Below are positions 33,617 through 42,413 of a stretch of 56,373 nt of DNA, one piece after another. The DNA is from an uncultured Merdimonas sp. (GTDB lineage: Bacteria > Bacillota > Clostridia > Lachnospirales > Lachnospiraceae), in NCBI GenBank assembly GCA_944375745.1, contig CALWAV010000145.1, forward strand, positions 1 through 56,373, given 5' to 3'. Numbering within the stretch: the first letter of the stretch is position 1; each line of letters begins with the position of its first letter. The notes beneath the pieces are model-generated. The model did no database searches. It was not told the origin of the DNA and worked only from the letters and a program-made list of their open reading frames with translations. Position numbers and translations under genes: made by a program.

Positions 33617-35488
33617 TTATTCGCAGCGGATCTGAATTCCGGTGTCATACTTCTTGTCGTCCACAATCACCCGCACATCGAAGGTGCCTTTCAGGCCCGC
33701 TTTGTTGACGCTTAAGGTGATGCTTCTCGGGTCATTCTCAATAAAAGTGCCGCAGCACAGAGCATTAAATTTGTTTTTCGCAGTGGAAATGAAGTAGCCG
33801 TGCTCTTCCTCTCCGTTTTCCAGCATCAGCATTACCAGCTGGCCGCCCTCGAAAATAGCCTTGAAGGTGAAACGGTCCTCCTCCTCAATGATCTGAGCCT
33901 CATAGCGGTAGGACAACAGTTCGCCGCAGGGTTCCATGGGAATCAGCGTATCGAATTCCGGCGTCACGCCCATTTCGCCCAGACGGATTCCCTCTCCCAG
34001 AGGAAGGTTGTCCTGATCGTGGTACAGGGGCAGCTTCTCAGCCCGATAGAAGTTTCCTTCGATCTTCATTTCCATGATCACTTTTCCATCCAGCACTTCC
34101 ACAGTGATGCTCTCCGCACGCACATTGGGGTCATCCTTCATCAGCGCCGCCGGCTTCTCAGAAGCATGCTCGCCGTAATACTGGATTCCGCCGGAGTGGA
34201 CCAGATAATGTCCTTCCCCGTAGTACTCCACATTTCCGATATAGGAGGAGAAGAACTCCTCTCCCCGCTCCTTGCCGTACTGCCAGAGCTGCTCGATGGT
34301 CATATTTTCCTTATTGATCCGGTAAAGCACTCCTCTGGAGAAATTGTCCTTGTTCAGGCGGAATTTTTCCCGGATCTTGGAACGGTAATGGCCGTTGTCA
34401 AAGCACATCACATCTCCGTTGGGCGTCACCAGGCAGGCATGCTGCTCATAGGGCCAGTCGAAATCTCCCTCGCCCACGGGCTTAAAGAAATATTTCAGCT
34501 TTTCCTCCGGCCAGGTCTCCGGATCGCCCAGAATCCAGTTCAGCTTTCCGGTCTCATAGTCAATGTTGATCAGGCTGTCTGTGTGGCGGCCGGACAGGGT
34601 GATAGAATCCGTGTTTTTGTCATACCACAGGGCATTGTTGTGGAACCAGTCTCTGTCCGTATAGCCGCCCGAGGGCCCTTCTCCCGGGGTCAGGCAGTCC
34701 TTTAAGTCCCATCTCTTCTTTATTTTTCCGGTCTCCCGGTCCAGAAGGACAATCACGTCCTCCACCGTCACATAATCCGGATCCTCCGAGAGCACCAGAA
34801 TGTCTCCGTTTTCCATCTCCCACTGATCGTGGTGGTAGCCGCCCGGAATGGAATATTCCTTCACAATCTTGCCGGCCATGGTCATCTCATAGAGGCCCGA
34901 CATGTAATAGGGCATCTGAAGCACCCGCTCCGTTCCGATCAGGAAGTTGCCGTTTTTCAGGCGCTTCAGGTCAAACACCACCGGAACCGTCAGATGCCAG
35001 CGGACATCTCCCCGGTAATCAAAGCCGGTGGCCAGAGCGTTCAGAGACGGCGTCACGAATATCAGGTCCTGAGAAGTATATTCCGGTTCCGTCTTCATAT
35101 AGCACAGCTTCGGAGCGTCCCCGCTCAAAGGCTCTGTCTTTATGGTAATCTCATGGGCGCGCCCTTCGTAAGCTCTGAGCTCCACCCGGTTTTCACAGTC
35201 TGCGTACAGTCCCAGGACAGGGAGCACATGCTCCTTTGCCCTGGGGAAGGTATGTACGATATTTCCCCGTTCTTCTTTTCCGTATACCGTCATCGTAATG
35301 GCTGTCTCTTCCTCTGTGGTAAAAAGCACCACAGCCGCCAGAGGGTTGATCAGATACGGATTCAATTTTATCAGCGGCTTTTCAAGGGTGTACTCACCGC
35401 TTTTCCACTCTGCCAGCATCTGCTTTTCGGCTTCCGCCTGTCTCTTAATCAGACTTTCGCTGAAGCTGTAAGAAATCTTGTCTGACAT
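33617..35488 (-). CDS. assT: arylsulfate sulfotransferase (PAPS-independent, AssT family), predicted cytoplasmic
   Basis: About 623 residues from the ATG at 35488 (GAGGAGAC upstream). It resembles the beta-propeller AssT enzymes, which move a sulfuryl group from one phenolic ester to another phenol without PAPS. Expected active-site residues are seen: His-His in GGYHHDQWEMENGD (219-220), His283 in RDWFHNNALWYD, Arg301 in LSGRHTDSL and His350 in WPYEQHACLV. The 18-residue spacing between His283 and Arg301 equals that known in the E. coli enzyme. There is no signal peptide, unlike the periplasmic proteobacterial enzymes. It sits 28 bases after a SorC regulator in a PTS operon. Confidence 0.85.
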   Translation of the reverse strand: MSDKISYSFSESLIKRQAEAEKQMLAEWKSGEYTLEKPLIKLNPYLINPLAAVVLFTTEEETAITMTVYGKEERGNIVHTFPRAKEHVLPVLGLYADCENRVELRAYEGRAHEITIKTEPLSGDAPKLCYMKTEPEYTSQDLIFVTPSLNALATGFDYRGDVRWHLTVPVVFDLKRLKNGNFLIGTERVLQMPYYMSGLYEMTMAGKIVKEYSIPGGYHHDQWEMENGDILVLSEDPDYVTVEDVIVLLDRETGKIKKRWDLKDCLTPGEGPSGGYTDRDWFHNNALWYDKNTDSITLSGRHTDSLINIDYETGKLNWILGDPETWPEEKLKYFFKPVGEGDFDWPYEQHACLVTPNGDVMCFDNGHYRSKIREKFRLNKDNFSRGVLYRINKENMTIEQLWQYGKERGEEFFSSYIGNVEYYGEGHYLVHSGGIQYYGEHASEKPAALMKDDPNVRAESITVEVLDGKVIMEMKIEGNFYRAEKLPLYHDQDNLPLGEGIRLGEMGVTPEFDTLIPMEPCGELLSYRYEAQIIEEEDRFTFKAIFEGGQLVMLMLENGEEEHGYFISTAKNKFNALCCGTFIENDPRSITLSVNKAGLKGTFDVRVIVDDKKYDTGIQIRCE

Positions 35489-35516
35489 GGTTGTCTCCTC
35501 TCTGAGCGGCCTTCTT

Positions 35517-36491
35517 TCAGCCGCCCTGGGGGCCCACAAGCTTCTCCGCGATCCGGCTGTCCGTAATCAGACAGTCAATCAGCTTTCCCCGGAGAGCCCC
35601 GCAGATTGCGTGCGTCTTGTCTACGCCTCCCGCGGCCGCAATCACCCGTGGACCGTTTTTCAGTTTTTCAAATGGAATTCCGATTATCTTGTCGTTGATG
35701 GGATCCTGCAGCTTATTTCCGTCCCGGTCAAAGAAATAGCCGCAAAGGTACCCCACCGCTCCCTTTTTGATCAGGTCCCGCTTCTTCTGCTCCGTCAGAT
35801 ACCCTGCCCAGCTGTTCAGGGAACCGTCCAGAGACACGTCCGCGATTCCGGTAAGCACATAATCCACCCGATTAATTTTGTCCAGAGCCTTCTGTATCAG
35901 CTGCTCCTTCATCAGCTCCCTGCGCACAATATCACTGTTGACATACATGGGAGCATAAAGCATGGTGGCTGTGCCCTGAAAGGTATGGGCCATCCGCTGG
36001 ACCAGCGAGGTCACGTCCAGTTCCTGGCTGTTGTAGGCATCCGTGGAATTTCCCACCAGCTGCACCACCTGAATCTTCCTGGGTGATGAGGGCTTCAGCT
36101 GCCGCACTGTCTGATACATGGTCCTTCCCCAGGACAGTCCGATCATATCTCCGTCCTTCAGGATGTCATCCAGATAGCTGGCCGCCATCTCACCGATCCG
36201 TTTGATGGAAATATCCGTATTCTGGCTGCTGTAAAGGTCTGTGACCACCAGGGCTTCCTTCAGGCCGAACCTGCGCTTCAGCTCAGACTCCAGACGCATG
36301 GACCGCTTCAGCGGATAATTGATGTGAAATTCCACGATGCCTTCCTCCCGGGCAATCCGAAGGGCCCGGGATACCTTGGCCTTGGAGAAGAACAGCATGT
36401 TGGCAATATCCAGCTGGGACATTCCTTCCACGTAATACATCCGCGCGATCTCCGCAATCACAGCCAGTTCTTCGTCGCCAATCTGTCTCAT
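35517..36491 (-). CDS. SorC family (sugar-binding) transcriptional regulator
   Basis: A 324-residue regulator. The N-terminal helix-turn-helix is IARMYYVEGMSQLDIANMLFFSKAKVSRAL (about 13-43). The C-terminal part is a SorC/DeoR-type sugar-phosphate sensor with GLSWGRTMYQTV, VQLVGNS and the C-terminal IAAAGGVDKTHAICGAL. Members bind phosphorylated sugars and control adjacent uptake operons. It is cotranscribed with the IIC and IIB genes upstream and the sulfotransferase downstream, so it probably regulates its own operon through the palindromes ahead of the IIC gene. Confidence 0.9.
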   Translation of the reverse strand: MRQIGDEELAVIAEIARMYYVEGMSQLDIANMLFFSKAKVSRALRIAREEGIVEFHINYPLKRSMRLESELKRRFGLKEALVVTDLYSSQNTDISIKRIGEMAASYLDDILKDGDMIGLSWGRTMYQTVRQLKPSSPRKIQVVQLVGNSTDAYNSQELDVTSLVQRMAHTFQGTATMLYAPMYVNSDIVRRELMKEQLIQKALDKINRVDYVLTGIADVSLDGSLNSWAGYLTEQKKRDLIKKGAVGYLCGYFFDRDGNKLQDPINDKIIGIPFEKLKNGPRVIAAAGGVDKTHAICGALRGKLIDCLITDSRIAEKLVGPQGG

Positions 36492-36539
36492 TCCTGTTTC
36501 TTCTCCTTTATTTCATCTTTCTTCTGCCAGTTTCTTCCG

Positions 36540-36824
36540 TCAGTCAGCGATTCCGCTTTCCTTCAGCTTCGTCTCCAGCTCCTTCTTGTTCATCAGGTTC
36601 TTCAGGCCGATGATCTTGGTTCCTTCCTTCACCTTGAAGCTGTCTACAAAGTTTTCTCCCACTACAATCAAATCGTAATCGTGTGCCGTGGACTTTGCCT
36701 CGTCTATGCTGGTATGATGAATCGTGTGCTCCACGCCCAGTTTCTTCAGTACATTTGAACAGTTCATTTTCAGAAGCTGTGAGCTTCCCATTCCGCATCC
36801 GCATGCAACCAGTACTTTTAACAT
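36540..36824 (-). CDS. PTS EIIB component, ascorbate/galactitol (UlaB/SgaB) type
   Basis: About 94 residues from the ATG at 36824. It begins MLKVLVACGCGMGSSQLLKM; Cys8 in the CGCGMGSS loop is the residue phosphorylated by EIIA. The rest (YDLIVVGENFVDSFK, IIGLKNLMNKKEL) matches lactose-fold IIB proteins that partner with UlaA-like permeases. It lies 45 bases after the IIC gene. No EIIA gene of this class is in the operon, so phosphate must come from an EIIA encoded elsewhere. Confidence 0.88.
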   Translation of the reverse strand: MLKVLVACGCGMGSSQLLKMNCSNVLKKLGVEHTIHHTSIDEAKSTAHDYDLIVVGENFVDSFKVKEGTKIIGLKNLMNKKELETKLKESGIAD

Positions 36825-36869
36825 TTCGTTTACTTCCTTTCTCAAATGAAAATGCGTTTAGTTTACAAA

Positions 36870-38315
36870 TTAATCCTCGTCGTCCATGCCAAGGTTGAAA
36901 TAATTTTCCTTATTCTTGCGGTACTGCACCTGGGGAATCACCAGCATGGCAATGATGCACAGAACCGCGCCGGGTACCATCAGATACTTGATTGCCACAC
37001 CCATGGCCGGCCACAGGGTCGCCCAGTCAAGGTTGCCTACATAGCCGCCGAAGCTTCCCATCTGGAACAGGTTGATGGCAAAAGCGCTGCCCAGAACCTG
37101 CAGAAGGCCGGAGCCCACGCAGCAGGCAATCAGAGCCTTCATGCCGCCCTTCATGTTGGCGTACAGACCGATAGTCGCGTTGTCATAAAACAGAGGCACG
37201 AAGCCCGGAATAATCATCAGCGGGGACTTGAATACCAGCAGGCCCACAATGGCGATAAGCTGGCCCACAGCTCCGAACAGGAAGCCCAGGGTAACCGCGT
37301 TGGAATCTCCGAAGGAGTATGTGGCCGCGCAGTCCACTGCCGGCAGAGAGCCCTTCAGGATAGAACCGGAAATACCTTCGAAGGATTCTACCATCTCGCC
37401 TACGAACATACGGATACCGGTCTTCAGCACAACCAGAGATACCGCGAATGACGCGCAGCGCTGGAAGATATATACCGGGAAGGACAGGCCCGCTGTATAA
37501 TTGGAGGCGTCAAGCTCTTTCAGCAGATCGGAACCGAGAATCACCATAATCGTTCCGAAGAACAGAAGCATAATCAGAGTCGTGGAAACCACATAATCGT
37601 CCAGAACCTTCATGGCTCCGCCCAGCTTCAGCTCTTTCTTGTGCTCCTCGCCGTCTTTCTTCTTTCCCTTGAAGAACTTTCCGAAGCGGTACGCAAACCA
37701 TACGCCCAGCATCTGCTGATGGCCGATGGCAAAACCGGAACCGTCTGTCAGCTCCTGTGTAGCCTCTACAGTCAGGTTGGAGAATACAGACCAGTAGGTT
37801 CCGCACAGAAGGCCTACCAGAACGATTCCGCCCATGTTTCTCAAATCCGGAATCAGGAAGAAAATAATCCAGGTCGCTACGGTGGACTGCTTTACCATAA
37901 TGTGTCCTGTGGTAAACAGTGTACGCACCTTCGTATATTTCCGGAAAAATACCAGGATAATGTTCCAGACAAAGGCAATCAGCAGCGTGATCATGGCAAA
38001 GGAGGTGGTCACGCCGATGCTCTCCAGAGCGCTCTGGGCCGCTGTCAGGCCGAAATTCGGGTCAATGACTACCGCGTTCATGGCCCATTTCTGCTGAATG
38101 CCGTCCAGCAGCGGCTGTACGGTATTCTTCAGAGAGCTGGCACCCAGCTGAAGAATCATGTAACCCACTACAGTACGGATAAATCCCGCGGCAATTTCAT
38201 ACCATTTCCTCTTCAGAAGCGCATAACCTGCCACTACGATAAGGCCGATAAAGATAGCTGGCTGTGCAAACACATTGTTAAACAGCACATTCCAGATATT
38301 AATTATTACATTCAT
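36870..38315 (-). CDS. PTS EIIC permease, ascorbate (UlaA/SgaT) family
   Basis: About 481 residues from the ATG at 38315 (GGGGAAAG upstream). It has roughly 11 membrane helices. Family features are VFAQPAIFIGLIVVAGYALL at the start, RTVVGYMILQLGASSL, GFAIGHQQMLGVWFAY and GISGSILKGSLPAVDCAATYSFGDSNAVTLGFLFG. UlaA-type permeases import ascorbate or other sugar acids and alditols while the partner EIIB phosphorylates them. It is the first gene of the operon with IIB, SorC and the sulfotransferase. Substrate is unknown; none of the ula catabolic enzymes is nearby. Confidence 0.9.
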   Translation of the reverse strand: MNVIINIWNVLFNNVFAQPAIFIGLIVVAGYALLKRKWYEIAAGFIRTVVGYMILQLGASSLKNTVQPLLDGIQQKWAMNAVVIDPNFGLTAAQSALESIGVTTSFAMITLLIAFVWNIILVFFRKYTKVRTLFTTGHIMVKQSTVATWIIFFLIPDLRNMGGIVLVGLLCGTYWSVFSNLTVEATQELTDGSGFAIGHQQMLGVWFAYRFGKFFKGKKKDGEEHKKELKLGGAMKVLDDYVVSTTLIMLLFFGTIMVILGSDLLKELDASNYTAGLSFPVYIFQRCASFAVSLVVLKTGIRMFVGEMVESFEGISGSILKGSLPAVDCAATYSFGDSNAVTLGFLFGAVGQLIAIVGLLVFKSPLMIIPGFVPLFYDNATIGLYANMKGGMKALIACCVGSGLLQVLGSAFAINLFQMGSFGGYVGNLDWATLWPAMGVAIKYLMVPGAVLCIIAMLVIPQVQYRKNKENYFNLGMDDED

Positions 38316-38452
38316 ATCTTTCCCCACTTTCTGGTGTTGTCACCGCCGTACACTGGCTGACAGAAGCTGGCGGCCAGGCCTCATCCTTTTCTTTTCCCGG
38401 TCTGTCTGCCGATACGGCTCATTTGCATATTTCATTCACACGTGTTACCTGT

Positions 38453-38481
38453 ATCATAGTTGATATTTGAAATTTCGTCAA
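38453..38481 (-). promoter_or_regulatory. sigma-A promoter of the PTS-SorC-AssT operon
   Basis: On the minus strand TTGACG (38481-38476), 17 bases, TATGAT (38458-38453), about 140 bases ahead of the IIC start. A GAAATTTC palindrome (38469-38476) lies in the spacer. Confidence 0.7.
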
Positions 38482-38546
38482 TTATTTGACGAGATTATGA
38501 AATTAATTTCATTTTACAGGAGAAGATTTGTGAAATTAGATTCATG
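38469..38546. promoter_or_regulatory. array of three GAAATT-type palindromes, candidate SorC operators
   Basis: GAAATTTC (38469-38476), the perfect 16-base palindrome ATGAAATTAATTTCAT (38497-38512) and GTGAAATTAGATTCAT (38531-38546) are centred 32 and 34 bases apart, about three helical turns. A separate palindrome, CGTCAATTATTTGACG (38476-38491), overlaps the -35 box. The layout fits cooperative binding by an oligomeric regulator; SorC-family proteins are usually tetramers. Confidence 0.55.
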
Positions 38547-38640
38547 TGTCAAAAAACATCTCTCTTTTTTATGCATATTGCACAATTATTTATCAGTAAA
38601 CTATGCCGCACTGAAGCAGGAAAGTCTTTTCCTGTGAAAG

Positions 38641-38687
38641 AAAAGACAAAAGAAGCAGGAGCAGCCCTTTATGGACTGTCCTGCTTC
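38641..38687 (-). terminator. intrinsic terminator downstream of the metK operon
   Basis: On the minus strand GAAGCAGGACAG pairs with CTGCTCCTGCTTC with one bulge, followed by the T-rich CTTTTGTCTTTTC. A second small hairpin, GTCTTTTC/GAAAAGAC (38624-38647), lies just beyond. Apart from these, 38547-38778 holds nothing I can call. Confidence 0.68.
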
Positions 38688-38778
38688 CCGCTGTACCATT
38701 TCGTTTCTGTTTTCTGTTTTCTGCTTTTCCGTCTTATATTTTTATTCTGCGCCTTCCGGCTCCGGCCGCTTACCGCGC

Positions 38779-39186
38779 TTACCCGCGGCGTCCGGCAAAA
38801 TGCGGACGGCTTTCCGCAGCGCAGTAATAATACCAGGTCTTTCCGCAGGCCTCCTCCGGATGATCCTTATCGTCCTCCGGAATGAAAATTTCCTCCGTGC
38901 AGAAATCCTGTTTCTTCAGAAACAGCACATGATGCTCCGGCTTGTCAAACTGGAAGAACCACTCTTCCCAAGGATGATCCTTCTGCAGAAGCTCCGCCGG
39001 CGGAACCGCGTGAATCACATAGGCATCGCGGATCCCTTCCACAGAGCAGGGAATCTTTCTCCAGGAATAGGAAGCGTAAAGCTCCTCTGTCTCAGGGTCC
39101 AGGCCTCCGAAAATCTTCCCGCAGTCATATCCCAGCGCCTCCAGCGCTTCGGTTATACCAAGACTTTTCAGTTTCTCCAGCAGCAT
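38779..39186 (-). CDS. conserved-looking hypothetical protein downstream of metK
   Basis: About 135 residues. The ATG at 39186 is preferred because GGGAGGG lies nine bases upstream. The product starts MLLEKLKSLGITEALEALGY and includes DPETEELYASYSWRKIPC and WEEWFFQFDKPEHHVLFLKK. It has no membrane helix or signal peptide, contains several Cys and aromatic residues, and ends in a basic tail. It follows metK by 30 bases on the same strand and is closed by a terminator, so the SAM riboswitch probably also controls it. I do not recognise the family; an S-adenosylmethionine-linked role would be guesswork. Confidence 0.65.
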   Translation of the reverse strand: MLLEKLKSLGITEALEALGYDCGKIFGGLDPETEELYASYSWRKIPCSVEGIRDAYVIHAVPPAELLQKDHPWEEWFFQFDKPEHHVLFLKKQDFCTEEIFIPEDDKDHPEEACGKTWYYYCAAESRPHFAGRRG

Positions 39187-39216
39187 AAGCATCATCCCTC
39201 CCATGTTTTATGGTCT

Positions 39217-40404
39217 TTATAAATATTTCTTCAGCTCTTCCGCCTTGTCCGTCTTCTCCCAGGAAAGATCCAGGTCTGTGCGTCCGAAGTGGCCGTAGGC
39301 GGCAGTCTGGCGGTAAATCGGTCTTCTTAAATCCAGCATGCGGATGATTCCCGCCGGACGGAGATCAAAATTCTCCCGGATAATCTCCACCAGACGATGG
39401 TCGGAAAGCTTTCCGGTGCCGAAGGTGTCCACATTGATGGAAGTGGGCCGAGCCACACCGATGGCATAGGAGAGCTGAATCTCGCACTTGTCGGCCAATC
39501 CCGCTGCCACGATATTTTTAGCCACATACCGGGCCGCGTAAGCCGCGGAACGGTCTACCTTGGTGCAGTCCTTTCCGGAGAAAGCTCCGCCGCCGTGGCG
39601 GGCCATGCCGCCGTAGGTGTCTACGATAATCTTGCGGCCGGTCAGTCCGCTGTCTCCGTGGGGGCCTCCGATGACGAAGCGTCCCGTGGGGTTGATATAA
39701 AACCGGGTGTTCTCATCCACCATATCTGCCGGAATCACCGGATCAAACACATATTTGCGGACATCCTCGTGAATCTGCTCCTGAGATACCTCTTCGCTGT
39801 GCTGGGTGGAAAGCACTACCGCATCCAAACGGCTGGGCTTCCCATTCTCATCATATTCCACGGTCACCTGGGATTTTCCATCGGGGCGAAGATAGGGCAG
39901 CGTGCCGTCCTTGCGGACCTTCGTCAGCTGGCGCACCAGCTTGTGGGCCAGCGCGATGGGATACGGCATCATTTCCGGCGTCTCATTTGTGGCATAGCCG
40001 AACATCATGCCCTGATCTCCCGCGCCGATAGCCTCAATCTCATCGTCAGACATCAAATGCTCCTTGGCCTCCAGCGCCTTGTTCACGCCCATGGCAATAT
40101 CCGGAGACTGCTCATCGATGGCTGTAATCACCGCGCAGTTGTCCGCGTCAAAGCCATATTTTCCCCGGTCATAGCCGATATCCCGGATCACGTCCCGGGC
40201 AATCTTCTGAATGTCCACATAACCCTTTGTAGTAATTTCTCCCATAACCAGAACCATGCCTGTGGTCGTGGCTGTCTCGCATGCCACACGGCTCATGGGA
40301 TCCTGCTCCAGAAGAGCGTCCAGAATCGCGTCAGAAATCTGATCGCAGATTTTGTCCGGGTGGCCTTCCGTTACAGATTCTGATGTAAATAACAGTTTTT
40401 CCAT
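39217..40404 (-). CDS. metK: S-adenosylmethionine synthetase
   Basis: About 395 residues from the ATG at 40404, after which the protein begins [27 protein letters not shown]. Signature blocks [12 protein letters not shown] and [19 protein letters not shown] are intact, as is the C-terminal [16 protein letters not shown]. It makes S-adenosylmethionine from methionine and ATP in the cytoplasm. The upstream leader contains a SAM-I riboswitch, giving feedback control by its product. A small hypothetical gene follows in the same unit. Confidence 0.97.
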   Translation of the reverse strand: MEKLLFTSESVTEGHPDKICDQISDAILDALLEQDPMSRVACETATTTGMVLVMGEITTKGYVDIQKIARDVIRDIGYDRGKYGFDADNCAVITAIDEQSPDIAMGVNKALEAKEHLMSDDEIEAIGAGDQGMMFGYATNETPEMMPYPIALAHKLVRQLTKVRKDGTLPYLRPDGKSQVTVEYDENGKPSRLDAVVLSTQHSEEVSQEQIHEDVRKYVFDPVIPADMVDENTRFYINPTGRFVIGGPHGDSGLTGRKIIVDTYGGMARHGGGAFSGKDCTKVDRSAAYAARYVAKNIVAAGLADKCEIQLSYAIGVARPTSINVDTFGTGKLSDHRLVEIIRENFDLRPAGIIRMLDLRRPIYRQTAAYGHFGRTDLDLSWEKTDKAEELKKYL

Positions 40405-40461
40405 TTTCTTTTTCCTCTCCTCTTTTCCTTTTGTTGTCCGCACTGCTCATGGCTTACGCGC

Positions 40462-40613
40462 AAAAAAAGAGGTCCGCAATGAGCGGACCCGTTATATTCT
40501 GATAACCAAATCCTCTTATTGTTCGATTAAACTCGCTCAGGCTGGCACCTTCCGCTTCGCGGGGTTGCCGTGACTTCACAGATCCTTTGTATCTCCATCA
40601 CTCTGAATAAGAG
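40462..40613 (-). ncRNA. SAM-I (S-box) riboswitch with terminator, upstream of metK
   Basis: The aptamer (40613-40513) begins CTCTTATTCAGAGTGATGGA, contains GGATCTGTGAAGTCACGGCAACC and AAGGTGCCAGCCTGAGCG, and closes with AATAAGAG; P1 pairs CTCTTATT with AATAAGAG. The expression platform is the terminator GGTCCGC-TCATT-GCGGACC (40489-40471) followed by TCTTTTTTT. Bound SAM should favour termination and lower metK expression. Confidence 0.95.
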
Positions 40614-40652
40614 AGAATTCTTACAATATTCAATTTGCCTACCATGTGCTAT

Positions 40653-40681
40653 AACATACACCAGCCGCGGGGATTTGTCAA
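40653..40681 (-). promoter_or_regulatory. sigma-A promoter of the metK riboswitch transcript
   Basis: On the minus strand TTGACA (40681-40676), 17 bases, TATGTT (40658-40653). It overlaps the end of murA and lies about 40 bases upstream of the aptamer. Confidence 0.7.
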
Positions 40682-41970
40682 CCCACTCTCAGACGAAACT
40701 TCTGAAGTTCCCGTTCACTGGATACTTTTTCTATCTCAGCACCCAGTCCCCGGAGCTTTTCATCAAAGCGCTCATAGCCGCGCTCGATATAATGGATGTC
40801 GTCCACAATGGTGATTCCGTCAGCAGCCAGGCCCGCGATGACCAGAGCCGCGCCTGCCCGCAGGTCCGGACTGGATACCTGGGCTCCTGTGTAGCGCTCC
40901 ACGCCCTCGATGATCGCTGTGTTGCCTTCCACTTTGATATTGGCTCCCATACGCGCCAGCTCATCCACATATTTGAAACGATTTTCGAAAATGCTCTCTG
41001 TCACGATGCTGCTTCCCTTGGCCAGAGCCAGCGCCGCCGTAATCTGCGGCTGCATGTCAGTCGGAAATCCCGGATAGGGAAGAGTCTTCACATTCGTGCA
41101 CTTGAGGCCCTTGGCACAGACCACGCGCACCGCGTCGTCCAGCTCTTCAATCTCGCAGCCGATCTCCAGAAGCTTGGAGGTGGCCGCTTCCAGATGCTTT
41201 GGAATCACGTTCTTTACGGTCACATCGCCTCTGGTGGCCGCAGCAGCAAACATAAAGGTTCCTGCCTCGATCTGGTCCGGAATAATGGAATACTCCGTAG
41301 AATGAAGGCGCTCCACTCCGTGAATACGGATAATGTCCGTACCTGCGCCCTTGATATTGGCACCCATGCTGTTCAGGAAGTTGGCCACGTCCACCACATG
41401 GGGCTCCTTGGCCGCGTTTTCAATCACGGTATTGCCATCCGCCATGGAGGCTGCCATCATAATATTGATGGTGGCTCCCACGGAAACCACATCCAGATAA
41501 ATATGGCTTCCCCGCAGTCTCTCTGCCTTTGCCTCAATGAAGCCGTATTCAATCTTCACATCAGCCCCCAGCGCCCGAAAGCCCTTCAGGTGCTGGTCAA
41601 TGGGACGGCTTCCGATATTGCAGCCGCCCGGCAGCGGAACCTTCGCCCGCTTATACTTTCCAAGCAGCGCGCCCAGCAGATAATAGGACGCCCGAATCCG
41701 CTTGATATACTCGTAATCTACACTAAAGTCCCCGATCTGGGAACCATTTATCTTCACTGTATGGCGCTCTTTGCGTTCCACATACGCGCCGATCTTCTGC
41801 ATAGCTTCCAGCAGGACATTGATGTCCCGCACATCCGGAAGGTTTTCCACTACTACTGTCTCATCTGTCATAATCGCTGCCGCGAGAATCGCCAGCGCCG
41901 CATTTTTCGCGCCGCCGATTTCCACCTCGCCGACGAGCGGGCTGCCGCCTTTAATCACATACTGATCCAT
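40678..41970 (-). CDS. murA: UDP-N-acetylglucosamine 1-carboxyvinyltransferase MurA
   Basis: A 430-residue enzyme from the ATG at 41970 (GGGAG upstream). It opens MDQYVIKGGSPLVGEVEIGG and AKNAALAILAAAI, and carries the active-site Cys117 in PLPGGCNIGSRPIDQHL, the residue targeted by fosfomycin. Later blocks EAGTFMFAAAATRGDV and YPGFPTDMQPQITAALALA are also typical. It catalyses the first committed step of peptidoglycan synthesis, adding enolpyruvate to UDP-GlcNAc. Spore-formers often have two MurA copies; which one this is cannot be decided. It seems to be a single-gene unit with its own promoter. Confidence 0.96.
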   Translation of the reverse strand: MDQYVIKGGSPLVGEVEIGGAKNAALAILAAAIMTDETVVVENLPDVRDINVLLEAMQKIGAYVERKERHTVKINGSQIGDFSVDYEYIKRIRASYYLLGALLGKYKRAKVPLPGGCNIGSRPIDQHLKGFRALGADVKIEYGFIEAKAERLRGSHIYLDVVSVGATINIMMAASMADGNTVIENAAKEPHVVDVANFLNSMGANIKGAGTDIIRIHGVERLHSTEYSIIPDQIEAGTFMFAAAATRGDVTVKNVIPKHLEAATSKLLEIGCEIEELDDAVRVVCAKGLKCTNVKTLPYPGFPTDMQPQITAALALAKGSSIVTESIFENRFKYVDELARMGANIKVEGNTAIIEGVERYTGAQVSSPDLRAGAALVIAGLAADGITIVDDIHYIERGYERFDEKLRGLGAEIEKVSSERELQKFRLRVG

Positions 41971-42145
41971 AACTACTCCCAGCTCTTTTTCTTGGTTCTG
42001 TTTTCCGTTAACTGTATCATCTATGATATATTCCATGCCGCTGTCCCGCTGTCTTTTCTTTCATACTGAAGCCTGCGGAACAGGGTTTCCTGATATCTAT
42101 CCTGTCTGTTTTCAGCCAAAACTATTCCTGTTTTGGTCTTTAAAT

Positions 42146-42173
42146 AGTATAACACAATCTTTTGATTTGTAAA
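42146..42173 (-). promoter_or_regulatory. probable sigma-A promoter of murA
   Basis: On the minus strand TTTACA (42173-42168), 16 bases, TATACT (42151-42146), giving a leader of about 170 bases. The rest of the gap 41971-42413 holds nothing coding; an isolated TATAAT on the plus strand (42338-42343) could serve the HAD gene but has no good -35. Confidence 0.62.
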
Positions 42174-42413
42174 TACCTGATCTCAGGAACAAAATGCCGA
42201 AAAACGCGGTAAAAATCAGGCTTTTTTCTTCTTCCATATTATAGCACAGCCTTCCCCGGCTGTCATTTTACAATTCTGTTTCGTATCTTTTACATTTTGC
42301 AGACACTCTCCTGCTTCCCTTCTTTTCCAAAAGAAGCTATAATGAAATGAGACAGCCGCGCCGCCAGCTGCGCTGCGGCGCGGATACGATTTCGAACCAG
42401 TGAGGAGGACATT

